From assembly GCF_017795745.1 (NCBI RefSeq), contig NZ_CP059067.1:4650001-4714000 (forward strand): a stretch of 64,000 bases of DNA. Direction: 5' to 3'. The number at the start of each line of letters is the position of its first letter. The stretch's first letter is position 1. A model generated the notes under the pieces. That model worked only from the letters and a program-made list of their open reading frames with translations, was not told the origin of the DNA and ran no database searches. This stretch comes from Rhizobacter sp. AJA081-3 (lineage in GTDB: Bacteria > Pseudomonadota > Gammaproteobacteria > Burkholderiales > Burkholderiaceae_C). Made by a program: the position numbers and the translations under genes. This document shows positions 47,928-57,693 of this stretch, in pieces.

Positions 47928-50207
47928 TTACAGCAGCGGCAGTTCGCGCAGCCGCCGGCCGGTCAGTGCGAACAGCGCATTGGCCAGCGCCGGCGCTACC
48001 GGCGGTGTGCCGGGCTCACCCACGCCGCCCGGCGCGTTCGTGCTGGCCACCAGGTGCGTCTCGATGCGCGGCGTCTGCGCCATCGTGAGGATCGGGTGGT
48101 TCGGAAAGTTGTTCTGCTGCACGACGCTGGCGACGATGTCGACGCGGCCGAACAGCGCTGCCGACAGGCCGAACACGATGGCGCTTTCCATCTGCTGCAC
48201 GACGATGCCGGGGTGCACCACCGTGCCCACGTCGGCGGCGCAGACGACGCGCCGCACGATCGGCCGGCCGTCGGCCAGCGAGGCCTCGACCACCTGTGCG
48301 ACCATGCTGCCGAAGCTCTCGTGCAGCGCCACGCCGCGCGCCGTGCCGGCGGGCAGCGGTGCGCCCCAGCCGGCCTTCTCCGCCACGAGCTTCAGCACCG
48401 CGGCATGGCGCGGCAAGCCCTCGAGCATCGACAGCCGAAAGGCCACCGGGTCGCGCCCCGCGGCGTGCGCCAGCTCGTCGACGAAGGACTCGCTGAAGAA
48501 GGCGTTGTGCGAGTGGCCCACTGAACGCCAGTTGCCCACCGGTACGCCGCTGCGCGTGGCGACATGGGCGATGCGCTGGTGCGGCACGTCGTAGGGCAGG
48601 TCGAACAGGCCTTCGCTGGCGGTCTTGTCGGGCAGGTCCAGCGGCCCGGCCAGCCCCGGCGCATTGCGCTCCATGAAGCGCGGCGTGATGGCGTCGCCGG
48701 CGCTGGTGATCTTCAGCGCCTGCACGCGGCCCTGCGCATCCAGCCCGGCCTGCATCAGCGCGGCGCCGGCCGGGCGGTAGAAGTCGTGGGTCATGTCTTC
48801 CTCGCGCGTCCACAGCAGTTGCACCGGCCGGCCGCCGGTCTCCAGCGCCACGCGCACCGCCTGGCCGATCACGTCCACCTCGAGGCGCCGGCCGAAGCCG
48901 CCGCCCAGGTAGGTGACGTGCAGCGTGACGTTCGACTCCGGCACGCCGGCCACGCGCGCGGCGATGGCGCGCGCGAAGCTCGGCACCTGCGTGGGAGCCC
49001 ACAGCTCGACCCGACCGTCGGCCACGCGGGCGGTGCAATTGATCGGCTCCATCGCCGCATGCGCCAGGTAGGGCGCGCGGTACAGCGCCTCGACGCGCCG
49101 CGCGGCGCCGGCCAGAGTGAGGTTGGCATCGCCACGGCGGTAGAAGGCCAGGCCTTCGTCGCTCGCCGCGGCCGCACGCGCGGCGGCATCGAGCGAGGCG
49201 GCAATGCTGTTGCTGTCCAGCGTGCCCGCGGGCGGCGGCTGCCAGTCGACTGCCAGCGCGGCGGCGCCTCGCCGCGCATGCCAGCTGCTGCGGCCGATCA
49301 CGGCGAGCGCCGCGGTCGAGCCCGCATAGGGGCCGAGCCGCACGACACGCTCGACGCCGGCAAGCTTCATCGCCGGCTCGACATCGACGCGGCCCGGGCT
49401 GCCGCCCAGTGCCGGCGCATGGCGAACCACGGCGTAGACGAGGCCGGGCAGGCGAACGTCGAGGCCGAACCGCGCCGTGCCGTCCACCTTGGCCGGCAGG
49501 TCGATGCGCGGCGCGGCGCGGCCGATCAGCTTCCACTGCTCGCGCGGCTTGAGCTGCACCGGCCCCGGCGGCGTGGCCACGGCCGTACCCACCAGCTCGC
49601 CGTAGTGCGCGCGCCGGCTGTCGCCGGTGTGCGAGATGACGCCATCGGCCACGCTCAGTTCGTCGGCCGGGAGCTTCCAGCGAAGCGAGGCGGCGCCCAG
49701 CAGCTGCGCCCGCGCCGTGGCCGCCGCGAGGCGCACCGGCTCCCATGCATCGGCCACGCTCGACGAGCCGCCGGTCAGGCTCAGGCCCAGTTCGCGCGCC
49801 AGCTTGCCCACCACCCAGCGGCCGGTGCGCACGCTGCGCGTCTCCTGCCCGGGCTCGCTGTCGCTGGGGTGGAAGGGCAGGCCGCCCACCAGCGCCGCGA
49901 CGTTGCCGTAGAGGGCATCGGCGCCGGCATCGACGAGTTCGATGCGCGCGAGCGGAAGGTCGAGCTCCTCGGCTGCCAGCATGGCCAATGCGGTGTGCAC
50001 ACCCTGGCCCATCTCGCTGCGGTTCATCGCCAGCACGACATGGCCGTCGGGCGCGATGCGGATCCAGCCGTTGAGCGCGATGCGGCCGTCGGCGTCGGCC
50101 CGGCTGTCGGCGCGGCCGAGGCGGCTGCGCGGCGGCAGGAGGCCCCAGCCAACGATGAGCGCGCCGGCGGTTCCCGCGCCGGCCAGCAGCAGGCTGCGCC
50201 GCTTCAT
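47928..50207 (-). CDS. Molybdenum hydroxylase large subunit (xanthine dehydrogenase family, IorB-like)
   Basis: A 759-residue molybdopterin-binding subunit with an N-terminal Tat-like signal ([17 protein letters not shown]), typical of periplasmic isoquinoline/aldehyde oxidoreductases. Family marks are MNRSEMGQGVHTALAMLAAEELDL (in part), AKVDGTARFGLDVRLPG, APYLAHAAMEPINCTA, TYLGGGFGRRLEVD and the active-site Glu region GGVGEPGTPPVAPALANALF. It overlaps the small-subunit stop by one base. No FAD subunit is present, as usual for IorAB-type enzymes. Physiological substrate (aldehyde or N-heterocycle) is unknown. Confidence 0.9.
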   Translation of the reverse strand: MKRRSLLLAGAGTAGALIVGWGLLPPRSRLGRADSRADADGRIALNGWIRIAPDGHVVLAMNRSEMGQGVHTALAMLAAEELDLPLARIELVDAGADALYGNVAALVGGLPFHPSDSEPGQETRSVRTGRWVVGKLARELGLSLTGGSSSVADAWEPVRLAAATARAQLLGAASLRWKLPADELSVADGVISHTGDSRRAHYGELVGTAVATPPGPVQLKPREQWKLIGRAAPRIDLPAKVDGTARFGLDVRLPGLVYAVVRHAPALGGSPGRVDVEPAMKLAGVERVVRLGPYAGSTAALAVIGRSSWHARRGAAALAVDWQPPPAGTLDSNSIAASLDAAARAAAASDEGLAFYRRGDANLTLAGAARRVEALYRAPYLAHAAMEPINCTARVADGRVELWAPTQVPSFARAIAARVAGVPESNVTLHVTYLGGGFGRRLEVDVIGQAVRVALETGGRPVQLLWTREEDMTHDFYRPAGAALMQAGLDAQGRVQALKITSAGDAITPRFMERNAPGLAGPLDLPDKTASEGLFDLPYDVPHQRIAHVATRSGVPVGNWRSVGHSHNAFFSESFVDELAHAAGRDPVAFRLSMLEGLPRHAAVLKLVAEKAGWGAPLPAGTARGVALHESFGSMVAQVVEASLADGRPIVRRVVCAADVGTVVHPGIVVQQMESAIVFGLSAALFGRVDIVASVVQQNNFPNHPILTMAQTPRIETHLVASTNAPGGVGEPGTPPVAPALANALFALTGRRLRELPLL

Positions 50208-50677
50208 CACTTCGCGCCGCGCATCTCGGCCGCGGCCGCGTGGATGGCGGCGCGCACGCGGGGGTAGCTGCCACAACGGCACAGGTTGGTGATGGCCGCG
50301 TCGATGTCGGCATCGCTCGGCTTCGGCATGTGCTCGAGCAGTGCCGCGGCGGCCATCAGCATGCCGCTCTGGCAATAGCCGCACTGCGGCGCCTGATGCT
50401 CGAGCCAGGCCTTCTGCAGCGCGTGCAGGCCGCCCGCGGGTGCGAGCCCCTCGATCGTGCGCACCGACTTGCCGGCCACCGCCGACAGTGGCGTAACGCA
50501 CGATCGCCGTGCTTGGCCATCCACATGCACGGTGCATGCGCCGCAGGCCGAGACGCCGCAGCCGAACTTCGTGCCGGTAAGTCCGAGCACGTCGCGCAGA
50601 GCCCACAGCAACGGCATGTCGGGATCGACCGCGTCGTCGGGGAGATCGCGGCGGGTGCCGTTGATGGTCAGCTGCAT
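50207..50677 (-). CDS. Molybdenum hydroxylase small subunit with two [2Fe-2S] clusters (IorA-like)
   Basis: A 156-residue electron-transfer subunit. The plant-ferredoxin-type cluster uses Cys40, Cys45, Cys48 and Cys60 ([11 protein letters not shown]); the second cluster uses Cys99, Cys102, Cys133 and Cys135 ([19 protein letters not shown]). It is the first gene of the two-subunit operon; no signal peptide, consistent with co-export on the Tat signal of the large subunit. The sequence upstream holds the 218-bp repeats. Confidence 0.93.
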   Translation of the reverse strand: MQLTINGTRRDLPDDAVDPDMPLLWALRDVLGLTGTKFGCGVSACGACTVHVDGQARRSCVTPLSAVAGKSVRTIEGLAPAGGLHALQKAWLEHQAPQCGYCQSGMLMAAAALLEHMPKPSDADIDAAITNLCRCGSYPRVRAAIHAAAAEMRGAK

Positions 50678-50804
50678 GGGCGGCACGGAAGCGGTTGCGG
50701 ACCATTGTGCGGCAGCCTGCGCAGGACTCGGTGACGGTGCGAAACAGCCGCGCGAGCAACCGCTCCCGGCCCGTTGCAGACATTCACGAAGGTCCGCAAT
50801 GATG

Positions 50805-51022
50805 GGCGCGCGGGCAGGCGGTCCGGGTATGCGCTCTCCGGCCCACGCTCGCGGGCGACCACCGAGACTCGCCTCGCATGCCTCCTCAACACCAACTTCG
50901 TCCTGCCACCGCCTGGGCGACCGCGAATGGGGCCTGCGATCGCACACCCGAACCACCTGCCCCACAAGCACTGAGGCCCTCATGACGGCAGGCCACCGCT
51001 GATGCCGGCAGGGCGGCGGTGG
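50805..51022 (+). repeat. 218-bp dispersed repeat, copy B
   Basis: Same length and flanks as 30671-30888. The central 45 bases (about 50864-50908) differ from copy A at roughly a third of positions, whereas the flanks are nearly identical. It lies upstream of the molybdenum hydroxylase operon. Confidence 0.85.
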
Positions 51023-51026
51023 TGCC

Positions 51027-51147
51027 CGCGGGCGCAGGCCCCATTCGCGGTCGCCCTGGCGAGGGCATGGCAAACCAGGTGTTGATGCGGCCGCGGTTGC
51101 GGCTCGCAGTGGCCGAGCGCGAGCGTGGGCCGGAGAACGCGGGTACC
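51027..51147 (-). repeat. Partial inverted copy C of the 218-bp repeat
   Basis: On the minus strand this holds the conserved CCGGCCCACGCTCGCG and CCAGGGCGACCGCGAATGGG blocks around a different middle, but lacks the outer 3' third. Facing copy B it makes a large inverted repeat that could form a hairpin (50910-50935 with 51035-51059). The rest of the 585-base gap (50678-51262) shows no gene. Confidence 0.75.
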
Positions 51148-51262
51148 GCCGTCGACCTGCGACCATGCCCGTCGCACGCAAAGCAGACCCCCGAAGACCG
51201 CAAAGGGCCGCAAGCCGCCGGTTGCTCGCGTGACTTACCGAGTCTTCAAGCCCGGATCGGCA

Positions 51263-51832
51263 TCAGAACAACTTGCCGACGTTCAGCAGCGTGAGCACGC
51301 CCAGCACCGCGAAGATCGCTGCAGCGATGCCGTGCACCAGCGTCATCGACACCTTCTTGGCCACCACGTCGCCGAGCAGCACCGCCGGCACGTTGGCGAT
51401 CATCATGCCCAGCGTGGTGCCGGCCACCACGGCCACGAGATCGGTGTAGCGCGCGGCGAGCGCCACGGTGGCGATCTGCGTCTTGTCGCCCATCTCGGCG
51501 ATGAAAAACGCGATCACCGTGGTGCCGAACACGCCGAAGCGCTGGTGGCCGCCTTCGGCCTCGTCGATCTTGTCGGGGATCAGCATCCACGCCGCCATGG
51601 CGATGAACGAGCCGCCGATCACCCAGCGCAGAACGTCGGGGCCGAGCGCGCGGGCGATCCAGTCGCCCACGGCACCGGCCAGCGCATGGTTGATCAGCGT
51701 GGCCACGAGGATGCCCAGCACGATCGGGACGGGGCGGCGGAACTTCGCGGCCAGCAGCAGCGCGAGCAACTGCGTCTTGTCGCCCATTTCACCCAGGGCG
51801 ACGATGCCGGTCGAGACGAGGAATGCTTCCAA
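51263..51832 (-). CDS. GDT1/TMEM165 (UPF0016) family manganese exporter
   Basis: A 189-residue membrane protein with six helices in two homologous halves, each holding the ion-binding motif E-x-G-D: ALGEMGDKTQLLAL and FIAEMGDKTQIATV. Bacterial members (for example MneA) export Mn2+. I chose the TTG at 51832, 7 bases after GGAG, since the protein then begins with the family sequence (M)EAFLVSTGIVALGEMGD; a GTG at 51862 is the alternative. The manganese-sensing yybP-ykoY riboswitch upstream strongly supports the manganese role. Confidence 0.92.
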   Translation of the reverse strand: MEAFLVSTGIVALGEMGDKTQLLALLLAAKFRRPVPIVLGILVATLINHALAGAVGDWIARALGPDVLRWVIGGSFIAMAAWMLIPDKIDEAEGGHQRFGVFGTTVIAFFIAEMGDKTQIATVALAARYTDLVAVVAGTTLGMMIANVPAVLLGDVVAKKVSMTLVHGIAAAIFAVLGVLTLLNVGKLF

Positions 51833-51900
51833 GATGATGCTCCGGGCCGGAGGACAAACCACATGACCGCACGGCCTCCCCGGCCGCTGGCGGAAGCTGT

Positions 51901-52012
51901 GTGGTCAAAGGTCTTGCCAAACCGGAGGTTGCTGACGCCATGGCCTGCGGGCCAAGTGTGTTGACGGCAGCCCCCGCAGCGCGGCTGCGGGGCGGCTACT
52001 CCCCAATGACGA
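51901..52012 (-). ncRNA. yybP-ykoY manganese riboswitch
   Basis: On the minus strand the leader of the GDT1 gene shows the class hallmarks in order: GGGGAGTAGCC (near 52004-51994), a GC-rich hairpin with CCCCGCAGC/GCTGCGGGGG (about 51993-51970), GTCAACAC (near 51966-51959), and the second consensus block GGCAAGACCTTTGACC (51918-51903). GTCA before the first block can pair with TGAC in the last block as P1. The ligand of this class is Mn2+, and expression rises when it binds. The remaining leader (51833-51900) holds the GGCCGGGGAGGCC hairpin and ribosome site. Confidence 0.85.
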
Positions 52013-52132
52013 GAGCGCGTGGCGATTCTACCCGCGCCACTGCGTTCAGCCGCTTCGGGCACAGCGTTCACGCAAGGCGCATGGCCGCGGGCCGCTGGCG
52101 CGAGACACTGTCGGCTTCGAAAGGAAGTCGTC

Positions 52133-52849
52133 ATGAGCACCTCTGTCCTGGCCCGCCTGCCCGAGAACGGCGAGCCCGAATTGCTGTTTCTCCTCTTCCA
52201 CGGCGTGGGCGCGAACGCCGACGCCATGGCGCCGCTGGCGATGCGCCTGGCGCAGGAGTACCCGCAGGCCGCGGTGCTGTGCATCGACGCGCCCGATGAC
52301 TTCGATGCCGCGCCGGGTGGCGGCGGGCGCCAGTGGTTCTCGATCGGCGGCATCGACGAGGAGACCCGGCCGGCACGCGTCGCCGCGGCGCTGCCTCAGT
52401 TCGTGGCCACGGTGCGCGCGCTGCAGCTGCGCTTCGCGATCGACTGGCCGCGCACCGCGCTGATCGGCTTCTCGCAGGGCGCGATCATGGCGCTGGAGGC
52501 GGTACAGGCCGAGCCGGCACTGGCCGGGCGCGTGCTCGCGTTTTCGGGCCGCCATGCGACCCTGCCCGCTCATGCGCCGCAGGACACCTGCGTGCACCTG
52601 CTGCACGGCATGGCCGATCAGGTGGTGCCGCCGGGGCCGGCGATCGAGGCTGCGCGGCGCCTGGTCGCACTCGGCGGCGACGTGACAGCCGACGTGCTGC
52701 CCGACATCGGCCACACGCTGGACCCGCGGCTGCTGGAGCGCGCCATCGATCAGCTGCGCACGTTTCTACCCAGGCGCGCCTGGCGCGAGGCGTTCGGCGA
52801 CGCGCCGGTGGTCTCGCGCGTGGCGTCCAGCCGCGAACTGGGCGGCTGA
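52133..52849 (+). CDS. Alpha/beta-hydrolase, phospholipase/carboxylesterase family (YpfH-like)
   Basis: A 238-residue cytosolic serine esterase: oxyanion region LLFHGVGANAD, nucleophile Ser114 in GFSQGA, acid Asp162 in LHGMADQVV and His194 in DIGHTLDP. The length and motifs match the YpfH subgroup of the phospholipase/carboxylesterase family; natural substrates are unknown. A strong AAAGGAAG ribosome site sets the start at 52133, excluding a longer upstream frame. The gene is divergent from the riboswitch-controlled manganese exporter. Confidence 0.88.
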   Translation: MSTSVLARLPENGEPELLFLLFHGVGANADAMAPLAMRLAQEYPQAAVLCIDAPDDFDAAPGGGGRQWFSIGGIDEETRPARVAAALPQFVATVRALQLRFAIDWPRTALIGFSQGAIMALEAVQAEPALAGRVLAFSGRHATLPAHAPQDTCVHLLHGMADQVVPPGPAIEAARRLVALGGDVTADVLPDIGHTLDPRLLERAIDQLRTFLPRRAWREAFGDAPVVSRVASSRELGG

Positions 52850-52858
52850 GACGCGTCG

Positions 52859-55412
52859 TCAGTGGTGCAGCACCGGGCGAGGTGCCTGCCCGTGCTGCAC
52901 CGTCCAGCGCTCGGTCTCGATGCGGTCGAGCAGCAGCTCGACGTTCTCGACCGCCAGCGGCCGCGAGAGGTGGTAACCCTGGCCGGATTCGCAGCCCATG
53001 CCGCGCAGCTGGTCGAACTGAGACTCAGTCTCGATGCCCTCGGCGATCACCGACTTGCCCAGCGACGCGCCGAGCGTGACGATGGCGCGAACCACCTCCG
53101 CCTCCTTCGAGCCGTTGCGCATGCCGCGCACGAACGAGGCGTCGATCTTCAGGCTGTCGATCGGCAGCGTGGACAGGTAGCTCAGCGACGAGTAGCCGGT
53201 GCCGAAGTCGTCGATCGACAGGCCCACGCCCAGGTCGCGCAGGCGCGTCAAGGTGTCGACGGCGCCGTCGACGCGATCCATCAGCACGTTCTCGGTCAGT
53301 TCCAGCGTCAGATGGTTCGGCTGCAGGCGCGCCGAGACGATGGCCCGCGTCACGCGCTGCGCGAAGGCGCTGTGTGCGATGTCGTTGCCCGAGACGTTGA
53401 CTTGTATCGACAGTTCGGCGAAGGCGGCGCTGCGCGATTGCCACAGCTTGAGCTGGCGGCAGGCGGAGTCGAGGATGAAGTCGGTGAGCGGGCCGATCAG
53501 CGCGGTCTCTTCCGCGATCGGGATGAACACCGCCGGGCTGATGAGGCCCTGCACCGGGTGCTGCCAGCGAGCCAGCGCCTCGAAGCCGGTCAGCTTGCCG
53601 GAGGCCAGGTTGAACAGCGGCTGGTAGGCGACCGACAGGTGGCCGGCCTCGACGGCACGGCGCAGTTCGCCCTCCAGGCGCACGCGGTCGGTCACCTGCT
53701 GATGCAGGCCTGCGTCGAACAGGGCATGGCGAGCCTTGCCGGCGGCCTTGGCGCGGTACATCGCGATGTCGGCATCGCGCAGCACCTCTTCGGGCAGCTG
53801 GTAGCCGATGGTGCTGAAGGTGATGCCGATGCTCGCGCTGGTGGAGATCTCGGTGCCGGAGATCTGCAGCGGCTCGCCGAGCACGAGCTGCAGGCGCTCG
53901 GCCAGCGTCACCGCGTGCGCCTCGCGCTCCAGGTCCTCGCAGAGCACGGCGAACTCGTCGCCGCCCAGGCGCGCGACCACGTCGCCGGGGCGCACGTTGT
54001 CGCGGATGCGCCGCGCCACCTGGATCAGGAAGGCATCGCCGGCGCTGTGGCCCATGCTGTCGTTGATCAGCTTGAAGCGGTCGAAGTCCAGGAACATGAC
54101 CGCGAAGCGACGCTGCGGCTCGGCCTTGACGCGCTCGATCGCGCGGGCCATGTGCTCGTGGAAGCGCGAGCGGTTGGGCAGGCCGGTCAGGCTGTCGTGG
54201 AAGGCGATGTGCTGCAGGCGGGCTTCGGCGCTGCGCCGGGCGGTGATGTCCTGCATCTGCACGATCAGGTTGGAGGCTTCGGCGCTCGGGTTGTCGAAGA
54301 AGCTGCCGTCCAGCGCCACCCACACGTCGCTGCCGTCGCTGTGTCGGCAACGCAGCTCGACGTTGATGGCATCGACCTCGCGTCGCTGCACGCGGGCGAG
54401 CAACGAGGCAAAGGTCTCGGCGTCGCCCTCGTGGAACAGCGCCTCGAGAGGCTGGCCGACCATCGCGCTCTCGTCCGCGCCGAGCAGGCCGATCAGCGCA
54501 CGGTTGACCTGGCGGACCTGGCCGTCGGTGGAAACCAGCGCCATGCCGATCGACGCATGCGTGAAGGCGCTGTGGAAGCGCTGCTCGCTGACTTCGAGTG
54601 CCTGCACGTGCAGCGCCGACTGTGCGGCCTCGCGCTCGGCGGCCTCGACGCGTCCGCGGCGCATGGCCTCGTCGGCCTCCTGCTGGCGGAAGAAGAAGTG
54701 CAGCGTGGTCAGCAGCATGCCGACGATCGGCACCACCGCCATCAGCACGCCGGGGCCGGACTGGCCCACGGTGAGGAACAGCAGTCCGGCCACCGAGGCG
54801 CTGCCCGCATAGGCCATCGCCACCCAGCCGAAGTTGCTGACCACCTCGCGCAGCACCATCGGCTGGTTGCGCTTGAGGTGGATGACCAGCGTGGCCAGCA
54901 GCGTGTTGAGCACGAAGTAGGCGATGGAGAACAGCATCGCCGCCGTCATCAGCAGGCCGTCGTTGTACCAGCCGCGCGAGCGAAGCATGTCCACGCCCAT
55001 CTGTAGCAGCGAGCCGGCCAGGAATCGACGACACCGCCGCCGGCTGGTTGCGGCTGGTCCAGCGCTTGGGGTGACCAGGCCTGCCGACGGCGGCCAGCGA
55101 CGCGGCCGCCGGGCCGTGCAGCAGCAGCACGAGAAAGATGAAGATCTCGCCGGCGGCGAAGGAGTTCTTGGAGCGCGGGATGCGCACCGGGAAGAAGCCC
55201 GCGAACGTCGCGATGGCCGCGCCGGCGAGCACCTGCAGCAGCGCCACACGCGGAAGCTGCGCCACCTGACCCGCGCAGTGCAGCAGCGTCACCAGGCCGA
55301 TCGCCACCATCGTCCACCAGTACGCGGTGGCCTTTCGGTTGTAGTCGGGCATCAGCGCGCCGTGCAGGCGCGACCACGGGTTGCTGGTCTGGGCGACGGC
55401 GCTGCTGTTCAT
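52859..55412 (-). pseudogene. GGDEF-EAL membrane protein broken by a frameshift in the sensor domain
   Basis: Starting at 55412 the frame encodes a membrane sensor (YWWTMVAIGLVTLLHCAG, then FIFLVLLLHGPAAASLAAVG and KRWTSRNQPAA). Near 55025-55065 the homology passes to another frame (FLAGSLLQMGVDMLRSRG), which continues with more helices, a PAS domain, a GGDEF domain with intact RLGGDEF, and an EAL domain with intact FEALARW and DDFGTGYSS. One extra base near 55035 would account for it. Both catalytic motifs survive, so a bifunctional c-di-GMP enzyme is either recently disabled, mis-sequenced, or read by slippage. It starts 2 bases after the protease stop. Confidence 0.8.
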
Positions 55413-55413
55413 G

Positions 55414-57693
55414 TCAGTTCTCGCCCGTGGTGGCCTTGCTGGTGTCGTAGTTGATCAGCGGCACGCCGGATTCGCTGATCACGACCCCCTCGCTGATCAC
55501 CAGGCCTTCGCTGATCACCAGGCCCTCGCTGATCACCAGGCCTTCGCTGATCACCAGGCCCTCGCTGATCACCACGCCCTCGCTGATCACGATGCCTTCG
55601 CTGATCACCACACCGCTGCCGAGCACCGTGCCGCTGCCGCTGACCAGCCAGCTCGACAGCGTCGGCGTCGGGATGAACAGGCCGGTCTTGCCGGTCAGCG
55701 ACGTGGCGCCGGTCAGCGACGTGGCGTTGACCACGCCCGCGGTCACCAGGCTCTGGTTGGCCGGCACCGTGTCACTGAACGACTTGACGAAGGTATTGCC
55801 CGGAGTCAGCAGCGTGGCGCCCCAGTAAGCCGGCTGTCGCAGGCGCACGCGGCCACTGGCCCAGGTGATGCGCGGGTCCCAGATCGGCTGGTACTTGGTG
55901 AACAGGGCGTCGCCGCTGAGCACGCGGTTGCCGCCCAGGAAGACGATGCGCGACCAGTTGAACGCGCTGCCGTTGACGCTCGACGTGCGCGCCGGCATCA
56001 CCTGGCCGGCGGCGAGCAGGTTGGCGCCCGCGGACAAGGTGCCGGCGGCGATGGCGCTGGACACGTCCGGGCGGATGGCGCGGGCCAGGGCCAGCGCGCC
56101 GTCGATGTTCAAGAGGCCAGCGCCCTGGTGCGCCAGGCTGGCGCCCGGCAGCGGCTGCGCGGTGTACTGCAGGATGGCCTTGACCATCGGCGGCGTCAGC
56201 CCCGGGTTGGCCTGCAGCAGCAGCGCTGCGGCACCGGCGACGGCGGGGGCGGCAATCGAGGTGCCGCTCATCATCATGACCGTCTCGTAGTAGTACTGAC
56301 CTGAGTTGGTCGGCGCGATCAGGTCGTTGTAGAACCACGAAGCCAGGTTGTTCCAGGAGCCGGCGCCGGTGGTCGACGCGGCACCGAGGACCTTGTTGCC
56401 GGGTGCCACCAGGTCGGGCTTGATCAGGTTGTCGACGCGGCGCACGCCGGCGGCATCGACGTAACCGCCGCGCGTCGGGCCGCGCGAGCTGAACATGGCC
56501 ACGCTGTCGTCCTGGCGCGCGACCGTTCCCTTGTAGTTGACCGCGCCCACGGTGATCACCGACGGGTCGTTGCCCGGCGAGCTGACGGCACCGAACACTT
56601 CCTTGCCAGTGGCGGCCTTGCCGAAGTTGCCCGCCGCCACCACCACGGTGATGCCGGCGGCCGTGGCGCTGCGCGCGGCCACGCACAGCGGGTCGTAGAA
56701 CCAGCTCTGCGTCGACTGCGCCGCGAGGCTCAGGTTGATGACGCGAATGTTGTATTCGCGGGCGTGGTAGATCACCCACTGCATGCCTTCGAGCGCGTCG
56801 CTGAGCGTGCCGATGCCGGCGTCGTTGAGCACCTTGACGTCGTAGATGTCGGCGCCCGGCGCGATGCCGGTGTGGTCGGGCGCGGCGTAGAAGCCGAAGC
56901 CGCGGCCGGCGGCCACCGACGCCACGTGCGTGCCGTGGCCGTAGCCGTCCAGCGTCGCGGCGTAGTCGTTGTTGACGGCCGCCTCGTAGCTGTTCAGCGC
57001 CAGACTGCCCGGCGCCAGCGAGGTGCTCGCGTCCACACCCGTCGTCCAGTTGGCCAGGTTGGTGTTGAGCATCGTGACGTTGCGCTTGACCCGGGTGCCC
57101 CAGGTGCCGTCGAACGCACGGTGCGACTTCATGATGCCGGAGTCGAGAACGGCGATGCCCACGCCGCTGCCGTCGACACCGGTGTAGCTGGTCGGGCCCG
57201 AATAGCTGCGGCCGCGCGTCGTGAGCGCGCCGGAGATGCTCTCGAGCGTGCTCAGCGTGCGATGCAGCGTGCGGTTCGGCGTGATGCTCACGACGTCGTC
57301 GCGCTGCGACAGCGCGTTCAGTCGCTGCGCCGGGATCTGGATGGTGATCGCGTGCATCGCGGCATGCACCGCATGCACCGAGCCGCCCAGGCGAAGCACC
57401 TGGGCGCGCAGGTCGCGCATTTCCGGGTCGGCCGAGTCACTGACGACGATGGCTTGCACGTGGCGCACGCCGCGCACGTCGCGGGCCCACTTCTCGCGCG
57501 GCGCGCGGGTCGTGCTCAACTCGCTGTCCATGTCGCGCGCCACCTTGTTGCGCGAGCGCTCGGACACCGGCTGGGCATTCACGGGCAGCGCCAGCACGAA
57601 AGCCAGGAGCAGAAGCCACATCAGGGCCAGCCAGGTTTTCACATCGCGCGCCCGTCGCTCGATGATCACGATGAACGGCATGATCTTGGACAT
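55414..57693 (-). CDS. Subtilisin-like S8 serine protease with C-terminal VISEG repeats
   Basis: A 759-residue exported protease: signal-like helix (about 20-41), I9-type propeptide (about 75-145), then a catalytic domain with Asp184 in AVLDSGI, His253 in GHGTHVASV and Ser479 in MSGTSIAAP; the oxyanion region is AAGNFG. After a region of about 170 residues, eight tandem VISE(G) hexapeptides span about residues 693-741. The repeat may mediate surface attachment or autotransport-like assembly. The gene is followed 2 bases later by the frameshifted c-di-GMP gene. GGGAG ribosome site at the start. Confidence 0.92.
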   Translation of the reverse strand: MSKIMPFIVIIERRARDVKTWLALMWLLLLAFVLALPVNAQPVSERSRNKVARDMDSELSTTRAPREKWARDVRGVRHVQAIVVSDSADPEMRDLRAQVLRLGGSVHAVHAAMHAITIQIPAQRLNALSQRDDVVSITPNRTLHRTLSTLESISGALTTRGRSYSGPTSYTGVDGSGVGIAVLDSGIMKSHRAFDGTWGTRVKRNVTMLNTNLANWTTGVDASTSLAPGSLALNSYEAAVNNDYAATLDGYGHGTHVASVAAGRGFGFYAAPDHTGIAPGADIYDVKVLNDAGIGTLSDALEGMQWVIYHAREYNIRVINLSLAAQSTQSWFYDPLCVAARSATAAGITVVVAAGNFGKAATGKEVFGAVSSPGNDPSVITVGAVNYKGTVARQDDSVAMFSSRGPTRGGYVDAAGVRRVDNLIKPDLVAPGNKVLGAASTTGAGSWNNLASWFYNDLIAPTNSGQYYYETVMMMSGTSIAAPAVAGAAALLLQANPGLTPPMVKAILQYTAQPLPGASLAHQGAGLLNIDGALALARAIRPDVSSAIAAGTLSAGANLLAAGQVMPARTSSVNGSAFNWSRIVFLGGNRVLSGDALFTKYQPIWDPRITWASGRVRLRQPAYWGATLLTPGNTFVKSFSDTVPANQSLVTAGVVNATSLTGATSLTGKTGLFIPTPTLSSWLVSGSGTVLGSGVVISEGIVISEGVVISEGLVISEGLVISEGLVISEGLVISEGVVISESGVPLINYDTSKATTGEN
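55472..55615 (-). repeat. Eight 18-bp tandem repeats encoding VISEG units
   Basis: Units of the form TCGCTGATCACCAGGCCT repeat eight times in frame, with small synonymous or conservative changes; each contains the TGATCA palindrome. They encode (V/I/L)VISEG hexapeptides in the protease tail. Confidence 0.95.

Noticed and set aside
55472-55615. CRISPR-like regular repeats
   Set aside because: The 18-bp units are contiguous, without spacers, and lie in frame in the protease gene.
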